DNA of 64,000 bases, taken from NCBI GenBank assembly GCA_025201345.1, contig JAIXMG010000026.1, positions 124,001-188,000 on the forward strand, read 5' to 3'. The DNA is from Thamnidium elegans (lineage: Eukaryota; Mucoromycota; Mucoromycetes; Mucorales; Mucoraceae). Shown here piece after piece: positions 1-9,751 of the stretch (its first letter is position 1; each line of letters begins with the position of its first letter). A model generated the notes under the pieces. The model made no database searches, had not been told where the DNA came from, and worked only from the letters and a program-made list of their open reading frames with translations. Position numbers and translations under genes: made by a program.

Positions 1-124
1 TAATCGCTTAAGAATCTGATTAAACTTAAAAAAAAAAAAATATTAAAAAGAGGACTTTAAATAGCACAGGGTTCCCTGTTTTCCTTTTTTCTCTCTCTTA
101 ACTCATTTTTTTATAATAACCCAA

Positions 125-276
125 ATGGACACTGACGAGTATGATTATGAATCCCTTGGTAGTAATACTACCATGACACAAAACGCATTTGCTGGTGCTT
201 TAGCTGGTATTGCGGAACATTGTGCCATGTATCCTGTCGATAGTATCAAGGTACAGCGAAGAGAGAGAAAAAAAAC

Positions 277-312
<36 letters not shown>

Positions 313-1196
313 CTATTATATATAGACCCGAATGCAAGTGATTACAAGCGTAACAGAAAAAGCAGTAAAACAACCACCTGTAACTCTTCGTAATTTATGG
401 AAAGGTGTAAATTCAGTCGTTTTAGGAGCCGGACCAGCACATGCTTTACATTTCGCAACTTATGAATACTGTAAAGATTATTTTGGAGCCAATGGCAATG
501 GACATCATCCACTTGCGTCTGCAGCAGCAGGTGCATGTGCTACATTAGTTCATGATGGTCTTATGAATCCTTTTGATGGTAAATTTTTTATAATTATTTT
601 TTTTTAGGGTTAATTATGGATGACTAAAAGTATTTTTTTTTTTTTTTTTTTTTTAACTAGTTGTCAAGCAACGAATGCAGTTACGAGATTCAGCTTACAA
701 AACAATTAGAGAATGTGCACGTAGCGTGTATGCAAAGGAAGGTTTCACAGCATTTTATATATCACTTCCTACAACACTTGTCATGTCAGTTCCATTTCAA
801 TCGATCCAGTTTGCCACATACGAGTTCTTCCGTAAAGTATTAAATCCGGATGGACCTCATTACGATCCCAAGTCACATGTGATTGCAGGTGCCTTGGCAG
901 GTGCAATAGCTTCGTCCGTTACAACACCTTTAGATGTAATTAAAACTTTACTTCAAACACGTGGATCAAATCAAGATAGTCGTATACGAAATGCAAGAGG
1001 GTTTAGAGAGGCTGCTAGTATTATTATGGAACGACACGGTATAAAGGGTTTCTTTAGAGGATTTAGGCCTCGTGTGTTGACACATATGCCAAGTGCTGCT
1101 ATTAGTTGGAGTGTATATGAATATATTAAGTGGATTATTAATACCAGAAATAATACTCAGCAACAAAAGGAGAAGGAGAACTTTATATCTCTCTAA
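125..1196 (+). CDS. MRS3/4-like: Mitoferrin-like mitochondrial iron carrier
   Basis: Spliced from exons 125-250, 326-578 and 661-1196, giving about 304 residues, the usual length of a mitochondrial carrier. Three tandem carrier repeats are visible, each with the P-x-D/E-x-x-K/R signature: YPVDSIKTR near residue 38, NPFDVVKQR in the middle, and TPLDVIKTL in the last third. The second signature is split by intron 2 and appears only after splicing. The stretch GPAHALHFATYEY and the motif MNPFDVVKQRMQ are typical of mitoferrins (Mrs3/Mrs4), which import ferrous iron across the mitochondrial inner membrane for heme and Fe-S synthesis. The first ATG in frame after the T-rich leader is used. Intron 2 ends in a long T tract. 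Family assignment is firm; the exact substrate is inferred from the family. Confidence 0.93.
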
Positions 1197-1367
1197 ATTT
1201 TTTTTTATAAGATTGCGTATATATATATATATAACAAAAACACATTTTAATATAGAGGATTAGAATTGTATATGCGTGTTCACTTTGTACTATAGTTTTT
1301 TCTTTTTTCTTTTTATTTTATAAACTCCTTTTTTATTTTATCATTAAAGATGTTCTATTCGTAAATT

Positions 1368-2525
1368 TTATTTTTTGGAAATCCATTTGAACACACTAGA
1401 AAAGTCTAAAGAATCAAAATCCTTGGTAGTAGAAAGCTTTTGATAGACATTGGAAGCCATTGTACCCAACTCAGGGCTCGTTTGGCAACCTTCAGCAGCC
1501 TTCATGGCCAGACGAAGATCCTTTGCCATCAACTTATTACTGAACCCACCGGAATACTCTCGGGAAGCAGGTGCAGTAGCAATAACACCAGGATAAGGGT
1601 TATAAGTATCCGAACTCCAACAACGACCAGTCGAATTGTTCAAGATGGAAGCCAACAACTGAGGATCCATACCCAACTTGGTTCCTAAAAGCATCGCTTC
1701 CGAAACACCAATCATGGAGATACCAAGCAACATATTGTTACATAACTTTGCTACTTGTCCTGTACCATTATCACCACAATAAATAACGTTCTTACCCATC
1801 AAGGACAACAATGGTTTCACAGACTCAAAGGATTCAACGGAGGGAGCACCTACCATAAACGTAAGTGTACCTGCGTCAGCACCCAAGGTACCGCCACTGA
1901 CAGGTGCGTCAAATGCGAAACCACCTTTAGCACGTACCTTTTCTGCTACGGCTTTAGCAACACTTGCTTCAATGGTACTAGAGTCAATACAGTAACTGGA
2001 ACTATCAAGAGAAGGTAATAATGTTTCATATACTTTTTCAACATGAGATGATTCAGGGAGCATAGTGATCACGGTAGATGCGTGTTCGGATAACTCGACT
2101 GGACTTCTAGCAACCTTTACATGTGGGAATTCGCTGGTGATACGGTCAAGGGCGGCTTGGTTCAAGTCGTATACGTAGACGGTCGAAGTTGCTTTTAAAG
2201 CAAGGTTTTTAGCCATACCATAACCCTTTTTAAAAAAAAAAAGTTATTTTTTTTCCCGAGAAAAAAAAGAAAGAAGAAACTTACCATTTGACCTAATCCA
2301 ATCAAACCAACCGAAGTATTTCTGCTCTATAAAATCGCATCGTTTTCTTTTTTATTTACTGGTTCAATCACTTTTCAATTTTATATCTACTTACGCTAAC
2401 TATTATAATAAAAAAAAGAGTACGTTAGTCTCCTACAAGAAAGAAAACATTACAAAAAAAGACTAACCGGAAGACATGTATCGAACACCTTGAGCCAAAG
2501 CTCTACCTTTACCTAAACTAAACAT
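1368..2525 (-). CDS. 3-hydroxyisobutyrate dehydrogenase, mitochondrial
   Basis: Exons on the minus strand: 2525-2468, 2399-2395, 2326-2285 and 2225-1368, giving 320 residues. The N-terminus is basic and lacks acidic residues, as in a mitochondrial presequence. It is followed by the NAD-binding motif GLIGLGQMGYGMAKNL, which is split by the last intron. DAPVSGGTLGADAGTL is the substrate-binding signature of beta-hydroxyacid dehydrogenases, and KLCNNMLLG contains the catalytic lysine. The enzyme oxidises 3-hydroxyisobutyrate in valine catabolism. The frame between exons 1 and 3 closes only if a 5-nt microexon (2395-2399, flanked by ATAG and GTAAGT, with two 68-nt introns) is included. The first two splice junctions are therefore less certain than the body of the protein. 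Confidence 0.9.
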
Positions 2526-2684
2526 TATCGAATAATAACGAAAAGAAAAAAGAGAAAAGATAAATATAAACTTGTTTATTTATATAAAAAAAAAAGAGGG
2601 GAGCGGGGGCGTATATAACAATTTTCCCACGACCAAATACTTTCTTTTTCTCACCCATTATTCTCTCAGTTGTACAACAATTTA

Positions 2685-3369
2685 ATGTCTGTAGACGATA
2701 GTAGCGATACAGAAATTCAACTGGCAAAGATGCTAGGTGTCTTTAAGCGTATGGAAATTCCGTCTATGCAAGACGTATTGTCTCTGTCTGAACCAAATGA
2801 TACTGAACGACTCGTACCATTTGTACGTTTTTGGATAAAATTAAAATATATGTACTCATGTATAACTTCTTAAAGGATACAGAAACTAGACTAAAAAGGT
2901 CGTCAACAGAGAATATTTGTTTATTGTCTTCAAAAATGACACGTTACTTATCAAGTCATGAATTTGAAGGTATTTTTTTTTTTTTTTTTACTGCATAAAA
3001 AGGGTAGCATAAACCTTATACATCTTTAACAGTAAGAGGTAGTACAGGCAAGGTAAAAAAAAAAAGCGATTCAAAACGCGACAGTAAAGAGTTTTTGCAT
3101 TAATTTCTTTTTTAAAAAAAGATTTATACAGTTAAAATTGGTCCTCAATTAGACTGTTCTTGTCATGATCGAATGATGCGATCCACACATTGTAAACATA
3201 TACTATATATACTAGTACACGAATTGAAGTTAATTGATTTGAGAAACAAGGTCTTTACTACATTATATCCTTCAGAGCAGGTAACCTATACACATATATA
3301 TTTACATGCTAGTTTATAAAGTTTCCCCCTCAGATATTAGAAGAGATCTTTGTCAAGTATCACGCTTAA
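2685..3369 (+). CDS. Small SWIM-type zinc finger protein
   Basis: Exons 2685-2822, 2876-2969, 3033-3052, 3122-3280 and 3334-3369 join in frame to 148 residues. The C-terminal half carries a SWIM domain: VRGSTGKIYTVKIG followed by C-x-C and C-x-H (DCSCHD ... HCKHILYIL). These would bind one zinc ion. SWIM domains of this kind occur in MEX/ZSWIM2-type ubiquitin ligases and in some DNA-binding proteins. Here the protein ends soon after the SWIM domain and no RING finger follows, so a ligase role is not supported. The N-terminus is acidic and unrecognised. The gene lies head-to-head with the dehydrogenase gene, with start codons about 160 bp apart. The fold is well supported, the role unknown. 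Confidence 0.75.
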
Positions 3370-3476
3370 AAAAATAATAATTTGTGACTTGCGCTGAAGA
3401 AGGTGTCATTTTTTTTAAAAAAACTAAAAAAATAAAATATGCCTTCACACAAGTATATATATATATATATATATAG

Positions 3477-3991
3477 ATGGCACCAAAGGAATTGACACCT
3501 AAACAAGTGTCGAAAGGGTTATCCTATGTACAAAAGGAAGCACCCTTTTTAGCGCGTATGAGAAACAAAACTGATGAAAAAGTCAAGGCGATGCAAAAGT
3601 TTGAGAATTACGAAGATGGACAAGACGATGATGATTATGATGAGTTGGAGGGAGCACAAGTAGTTGAATTAGACGAAAAAGGAAAAGGTACAGAAACACA
3701 AAAAAATAAATAAAAATAATGATTACTCAATCATATATTGTAGTGATTCACAAAGATACAGGTGAAAAGAGTGACCAAGAAGAAGAAGAAGCCGAAAAAC
3801 CAGTTGAAATCGAACAACCAGCTGTCGATGAAAACGGCCGTATCTTGTTTCGTAAAAGAGCTTCTACTAAACGTGACTTGAAATCAATTATTGATGAAGA
3901 AGTTAAAAACACAAAAGAACCTGCAAAGAAAAAGAAGAAGAAGGTACAACAACAAAAAGTATCTTTATTGTCATTTGAAGACGACCAATGA
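3477..3991 (+). CDS. DUF4604-like (KIAA1143-type) nuclear protein
   Basis: Exons 3477-3687 and 3756-3991 join in frame (GAA AAA GGA AAA G / AT ACA) to 148 residues. The protein starts with a conserved-looking block, LSYVQKEAPFLARMRNK. A long acidic/charged middle follows, then a basic tail with a lysine run (KEPAKKKKKKV) that could be a nuclear localisation signal, ending VSLLSFEDDQ. This layout matches the small DUF4604 family (human KIAA1143), whose function is not established. An AT dinucleotide run lies immediately upstream of the ATG. The family call rests on recognition of the N-terminal block and the tail; the function is unknown. Confidence 0.65.
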
Positions 3992-4108
3992 TCTCCTATT
4001 TTTTCACCAATAAAAATCCCAAGTTGTTTTTTTTAGTCTTTTTTTTTTTTTTTTTTTTTTCCCTTTTTCCTTTTTTCTATTTTATTTAAAATAAAATAAA
4101 AGAAAAAA

Positions 4109-5786
4109 ATGTCAGTTCCTTCATCACCTGCGCCATGTTATCAACCAGATCAGACAAGAGTAAAGTTAATGAACAAAGGAAGTAGTCATGTTCTAAGAAG
4201 AGTTGCTTCAGTACCAAATACAACAGACTATTTTAAATCGAATATAACTTCCAGTTCTTATTCCTTGTTAAAACAAAAGGTTGAAGTAGGTCCTTCTGAT
4301 TTCCAAAAAGTAAGATTACTAGGAAAAGGCGATGTTGGAAAAGTATATCTTGTCAAGCATAAAGAAACTGAAAAATTATATGCTTTAAAAGGTAATATTT
4401 TTTTTTTGCTGTTATTTTCCTTAACAATAAAAACTCCTGTTTTTTTTAGTTTTATCAAAAAAAGAAATGATTAAAAGAAACAAGATTAAGCGAGCAGTAG
4501 CAGAGCAAGCCATCTTATCTACTGCAAATCACCCATTTATTGTACCGTTATATCATTCATTTCAAAGCGAAAACCATCTTTATTTCTGCATGGAATTTTG
4601 TGTAGGTGGAGAGTTCTTTAGAGGTAAATTAATTTTACTGCTTGCATTAATATGATCTTGCTACTAAAATAATAATAATAATAATAATATTGCAGCACTT
4701 CAGAACAGACCAGGTAGAATATTAAAAGAGCACGAAGCAAAATTTTATGCTGCAGAAGTGGTTGCTGCTTTAGAATATTTACATTTAATGGGTATTGTAT
4801 TTAGAGATTTAAAGCCTGAAAGTAAGTTCCTTTTTTATAACAAAATAAATTAATCTATACTAATATATTAATTAAAAAAAAAAAAAAAAGATATCTTGCT
4901 TCATGAATCCGGTCATTTAATGTTATCAGATTTCGATCTTTCAATACAATCACCTTCAGCTTCCCCACCCACACTTGTACGACATCATTCCCCATTTTCG
5001 GTAAAGCACCTTTTTTTTATTTTGTGTAAATTTCCCGTTTTAATTTTCGTGTATTATATTAGAAGCAACCCATGTTGGATACTCGTTCTTGTATGAACGT
5101 ACGTACAAACTCTTTTGTAGGTACCGAAGAATATTTAGCGCCAGAGGTAATTAAAGGAAGTGGTCATTCAAGTACAGTTGATTGGTGGACACTAGGTATT
5201 TTAGTATACGAAATGATTGTAAGTGTCTATATAATCGTTATCACAACAGAAAAAAAAAAAAAACTAATAATATATAATAGTGTGGATATACACCGTTTAA
5301 AGGACCTACACGTGACGATACATTTGAAATGATACTCTCATCCACAGTTGAATTTCCAGACTACACGAATCCATACTTTAGAGGCACAGGCTTAAGCAGC
5401 CCATGCAAATCATTTATCCGAAAACTATTATGTAAAAATGAAAGTAAACGACTAGGAGCACGCGCTGGCGCAAGTGAAGTCAAATCCCATTCATTTTTCA
5501 AATCAATTAATTTTGCGTTATTACGAAACATGAAACCACCTATTATTCCGTCAAAATCGCATCCGATACGTGCCGTACATTTTAATCGCTTAAAAGAAAG
5601 TGTCAGTTTTGATTTGAATCATGATGGCTTACATACTCCGCCTGCTGATGATGATGAAGATCCCTTTTTATCTTTTCACTCTGGTAAGAAAAAACTATAA
5701 AACAGCACTAAAAAAAAAATACATGGATGGATGTCCCCCCCATTAATGCATTTTTATTTTTTATTTTAGTGACAATTCACAGGTAA
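4109..5786 (+). CDS. AGC protein kinase, Nrc-2/Fpk1 (Kin82) family
   Basis: Seven exons (4109-4391, 4450-4623, 4696-4821, 4891-5000, 5063-5218, 5281-5683, 5770-5786) give 422 residues. Kinase motifs run in order: glycine loop [12 protein letters not shown], catalytic lysine in YALKVLSKKEM, FRDLKPENILL, DFDLS instead of the usual DFG, YLAPEV and [12 protein letters not shown]. The DFD motif and the YGYTPFKG-like segment are typical of the Nrc-2/Fpk1/phototropin branch of AGC kinases. The last exon is only 17 nt and supplies the C-terminal FHSVTIHR, matching the hydrophobic tail of this branch. In yeast, Fpk kinases activate phospholipid flippases at the plasma membrane. The N-terminal extension is much shorter than in yeast Fpk1. 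The next gene is phosphatidylserine synthase. Confidence 0.9.
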
Positions 5787-5931
5787 AAAGTTTGAACCCC
5801 CTTAGATGATGTCACTTGGATCGCGCGCTGATCTAAAATAAAAATAAAAAAAAGAAAAAAAAACTTTTTTTTTTAAATCCTTTTTTTCTCTTTATTTCTT
5901 TTTTCTTATTCCTATTCCAATACATAAAAAA

Positions 5932-6824
5932 ATGAGCAACACCGAAAAGAAGTTGTCTGAAGCAGACGCTAACTTAACAAAGCCTACACAAGGTCATTTT
6001 TCTATGGTTCGGTAAGTTTTTTTTTTTCTTTTTTTCTTTTTTAGTTGCGCACATATACTTTTGAGTTGATTATTCTAAAACACGCGAAAAAAATCGATAT
6101 TAGCAACTTTTACTTGGCTGATGTAATCACACTGATGAACGGTGTATGCGGCGTTCAATCTGTTTTGAGTTCAATGCGTTATTTAACTACAAATAATGTA
6201 CGGGATTTACAAACTTCCATGATCCTTATGCCTCTCGGTATGCTTTTCGATTTTATGGATGGTAGAGTTGCTCGTTGGAGAAACAATTCTTCTCTTTTAG
6301 GGCAAGAACTTGATAGTTTAGCTGATTTGGTAAGTTGTTCTTTATTATTATTATTTAGTAAGTAAGGAAAAAGAACTAAAAAGCAAAATTATAGATTTCA
6401 TTTGGTTTAGCTCCTGCCGCCTTGGCATTTGCAGGTAAGATTTTTTTAGGATGGTTGTAATATATAAAAGAACAAGGACTTATCCTGTTTCATAGTTGGT
6501 ATGCGTACTTATCTTGATACTGTTGCCTTGACCTATTTCGTATGTTGCGGAATTGCTCGTCTTGCTAGATATAATGCTACTGTAGCCCTGGCTCCAAAGG
6601 ATGATACTGGCAAGGTTCATCACTTTGAAGGAACTCCGATTCCCACATCCTTATCATTGGTGGGTCTTCTTTCTTATTTTGTTTATAACGATTTATACTT
6701 GGATGCTTTACCTGGTCAAATCATTGAATTCGCTGAAGGTTGGGAGTTTCATCCATTAGTATTTGTTTATGTTATCAGTGGAACTCTCATGATTTCAAAA
6801 ACTCTTCGTATCCCTAAGCCCTAA
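5932..6824 (+). CDS. CHO1: CDP-diacylglycerol-serine O-phosphatidyltransferase (phosphatidylserine synthase)
   Basis: Exons 5932-6011, 6104-6329, 6395-6434 and 6496-6824 give 224 residues. The CDP-alcohol phosphotransferase signature D-G-x2-A-R-x8-G-x3-D-x3-D reads MDGRVARW ... [11 protein letters not shown] and is completed by ISFGLAP from the 40-nt third exon. Several hydrophobic segments flank it, as expected of an ER membrane enzyme. [16 protein letters not shown] in the second half is also typical of fungal PS synthases. The enzyme makes phosphatidylserine from CDP-diacylglycerol and L-serine, the first step of the fungal de novo route to PE and PC. The start is the first ATG after a T-rich leader. 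Intron positions all conserve frame. Confidence 0.93.
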
Positions 6825-7831
6825 AAAAAAATCAAAAAAAAAAACTTTATTCTATATATGTGTACAAAATACCCTTCTTCCCTTCTTTTTTTTTTTCGCA
6901 GTACAATTTAACTTTTTCCCCCCAAAAAAAGGCGCTTGTTTGTGGTCATTTGCTTGAAAAATAAATAAATTGATCACTTTTTTAACTTGAAATATAAAGG
7001 AGAGATTCTAATTTATTTTCTTACTTATATGCTTTAGAAAAATAATGATATGATAACTACTCTTTTTTTTATTATTAAAAATGGATTATTGTTACGCAGA
7101 CTGTTATTCGGATAACATATTTGCACTTCCGGTTGGAAGGAGCTCAAGTGACCATTTTGTTCGATCGTTTTTTTTTTTTGGGTCTGCAGCAGAACTAAAA
7201 TATTCACGTTATTGCCATGAGTTTTTAATAAGAGTCTCGAGACATAACGACTATTGTTTTTAATGCAACGTTCTTTTTACTGTTAGTTTGGGGGATGATA
7301 TAAATACGGTATTAACGCTCGCTCTCAATTAGAAATTGCATAAGTTTTCTTTCTCTCAGTGCTTTACATATAAAGTTTAAGCTCTTATTGTTGTCAATTA
7401 ACTGATACATAGTCGTGTCTAACACTGTATAATTCAACTTCTTTTTTTTAAAAAAAAATGTGTGTGCCAAGGGTTTCTAATTTTTAAAATGCATGTGAAT
7501 TGAGTAAGGCCGTGTAACAGAGACAAGCCTTTTTGTTTTTAACACTATCATATCCAGAATCCTCGGAATAAAAAAAAGAATAGGTTAATGAGCACATAAA
7601 CACACTAACTATTTCTAGCACTGAGAAAGTATAACGGACACAGCACTTTTTTGTAATTAAAAAAAAAATGCGCTAAACAAATAGAAGCACTTGCTATGTA
7701 AAAAAGAATAAGGTTTTTATTTTAGTGGCCATAAAACTATTGAACGTTTATAGGTAATTAATGCCCTAAAAATAACCATATCGTTTTATATGAACATAAA
7801 AAAAACACGAAAACAAATACAATTTTTTTTT
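6825..7831. other. Intergenic, no gene recognised
   Basis: This AT-rich stretch has many A and T runs. A 60-codon open frame at 7081-7263 (+) has no recognisable domain and no splice context, and is probably chance. Nothing else is supported. Confidence 0.5.
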
Positions 7832-8575
7832 TTATTCAGTTACAGTAAAAACTAAATAAGAATGAGTTAAAGTCGTAATCATATGTGTATATAAAAAAGG
7901 ATAACTTACAACTCGATTCAACTGCTTTTAAAAAATCAGACTTTGAATCGCTCAATCGATGCGACATGGTGTTAAAGAGTAGCATGATATTATCACTTTC
8001 AACCATTTTTATCGACTTTGGTATATTTTTTTTTGTACGAGGAGAATCAAACGAAGGTTTCCTTGGTTATTTAAAAAGCTACTGATCTGTTGATAGTAAG
8101 CATTATCCAGTATAGAATATATACTCTTCAACGTTCTTTTTATCGAGTTGAATGCGGTCTTGATTATTTAAACCGTTAAGAGTGATTTCACATTGTGCAA
8201 AAGTATTATCGAATCCAGCTAGTTTAAACGGAAGTAGGTTTCTTATTATATGGCGAAAGTAATCTCGTTCCTTTTCTTCTTTAAAGTTATAGTCTGATAA
8301 TATGTGTGCAATTGTATTCGAACTTCTGATAAGAATTTATGAGAATATTTTCAGTGTATGCAATCACCAAAAATAAGCGTATTGGCTTATCTGTTTGTAT
8401 TCTTTTCTGTGTACTATTTCGATAGAAAGAGCACCATTTATTATTATTATTATAATTATAATTACGTGTTCGTTTGAATGATGTGATCGTAATTTATCAT
8501 GATGATTTTACTTACATATGCTAATACAGCGTCTCGTACGCTTCTTAAATCATTTTCCCCATATTTTTCTTTAAA
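7832..8575 (-). pseudogene. Unrecognised spliced gene or decayed gene
   Basis: Four exon-like segments lie in order on the minus strand. They are 8575-8516 (20 codons, acceptor AATAG, donor GTAAGT), 8325-8125, 8061-7910 and 7851-7832. The last three join in frame through consensus sites: NVEE continues into KPSFDSPRTKK, and AVESS continues into FFTVTE and a stop. The text is coding-like (for example SDYNFKEEKERDYFRHII). The first segment (ENDLRSVRDAVLAY) does not join in frame to the second: the sequence between runs open for about 40 codons in another frame, then shifts. I do not recognise a family. It may be a real gene with a missed microexon or a frameshifted remnant. Confidence 0.35.
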
Positions 8576-8993
8576 CTATTTTAAGTAAGCTCTAGTTGCA
8601 CCTATATGTTTAGTTTAAGAGCAATAAAATAAAACAAAAAGTACTTTTAAAAACCATTATATATATATATATTACAAATTGGATCTTGTTTAAGAGTTGG
8701 GGCGTTTTATATCTATTTAAACAAAGGTTTTCTGTGGGAATTTGAAAATAACATTATTAATATTATAAATGTATTAATTATGACGTACGTTTACGCTATC
8801 CAAAGAGATTGCAGAATACGTGTGCATTTAAAGTAATAAAAGAGAGCTATCGTGATCACCTGGGATTTCGGTGTATTAAATTAAGTTGATCAAAAGCAGT
8901 AAGGATTTTTTTATTTTTATTTTTTTGCTCCCAACCCCAATCATTTGACTTGATTATTACTACTTTTTCTTTTAACTAATTTAATTATAAAAT

Positions 8994-9506
8994 ATGAAAT
9001 TATTAAGCTTAGCTTTACTTATTACGACTGTTGTAGGAATAACCAACGCTAGTTATTTACCAGGCTTGGTCATTCAAGAGGATGTTGGTATTTATATGGG
9101 TGATTCCACTAAACTCATTACCAACTGTGGTGATGCTAACGATATTTTAACGTACGTGCTATATAAAGAACCCAGTAAAAAAAAAAAAAACAAAGACTAA
9201 TAATCGTTTGTAGTATCGAGTATGTTAACCTTACACCCGACCCTCCAGTAAAAGGAGAAGAACTTGCCATTGACTTCAAAGGTTACTTATCGGAAACAGT
9301 TCCTAACGGTACCACAGTTGAAATTATTGTAAAATATGGTGTAATAAAGTTACTTCAAAAGAAGTTTGATTTCTGTGATAAGATTCAAGAAGTAGATGAG
9401 AAATGTCCTCTTCCAGAAGGTGATTTAACTTTCAGCAAGGTAGTTGCTTTACCTAAAGAAATTCGTAAGTCATTTATATTATATTTTTGCATATTTAACT
9501 GTTACT

Positions 9507-9541
<35 letters not shown>

Positions 9542-9719
9542 GCTCCAGTGAGTTTTTAATAATTTAATACTATACGTAAACATGTATATGGAAACTAATA
9601 ACATTTTTTTTTATTATTATTATCATTAGGGAAAATATACTGTTCACGCTGAAGTCTTTACACCTGAAAAGAAGCGTGTTACTTGCCTTATTGGACAAAC
9701 CATCTTCCCTCGCAAGTAA
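8994..9719 (+). CDS. NPC2-like: Secreted ML-domain lipid-binding protein (NPC2 / PG-PI transfer protein family)
   Basis: Exons 8994-9151, 9214-9464, 9543-9547 and 9630-9719 give 167 residues. A signal peptide (MKLLSLALLITTVVG) precedes an MD-2-related lipid-recognition domain. Its cysteines (TNCGD, FDFCDK, EKCPLPEG, VTCLIGQ) match the disulfide pattern of fungal phosphatidylglycerol/phosphatidylinositol transfer proteins and NPC2. The third exon is a 5-nt microexon (CTCCA) that completes the conserved KEIPPGKYTV; without it the frame and the PPG motif are lost. NPC2-type proteins bind sterols or phospholipids in the vacuole or outside the cell. A T run of about 29 nt ends just before the microexon acceptor. 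Confidence 0.92.
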
Positions 9720-9751
9720 TAAAGTGTAATAATAAAAATAAAAATAAAAAA

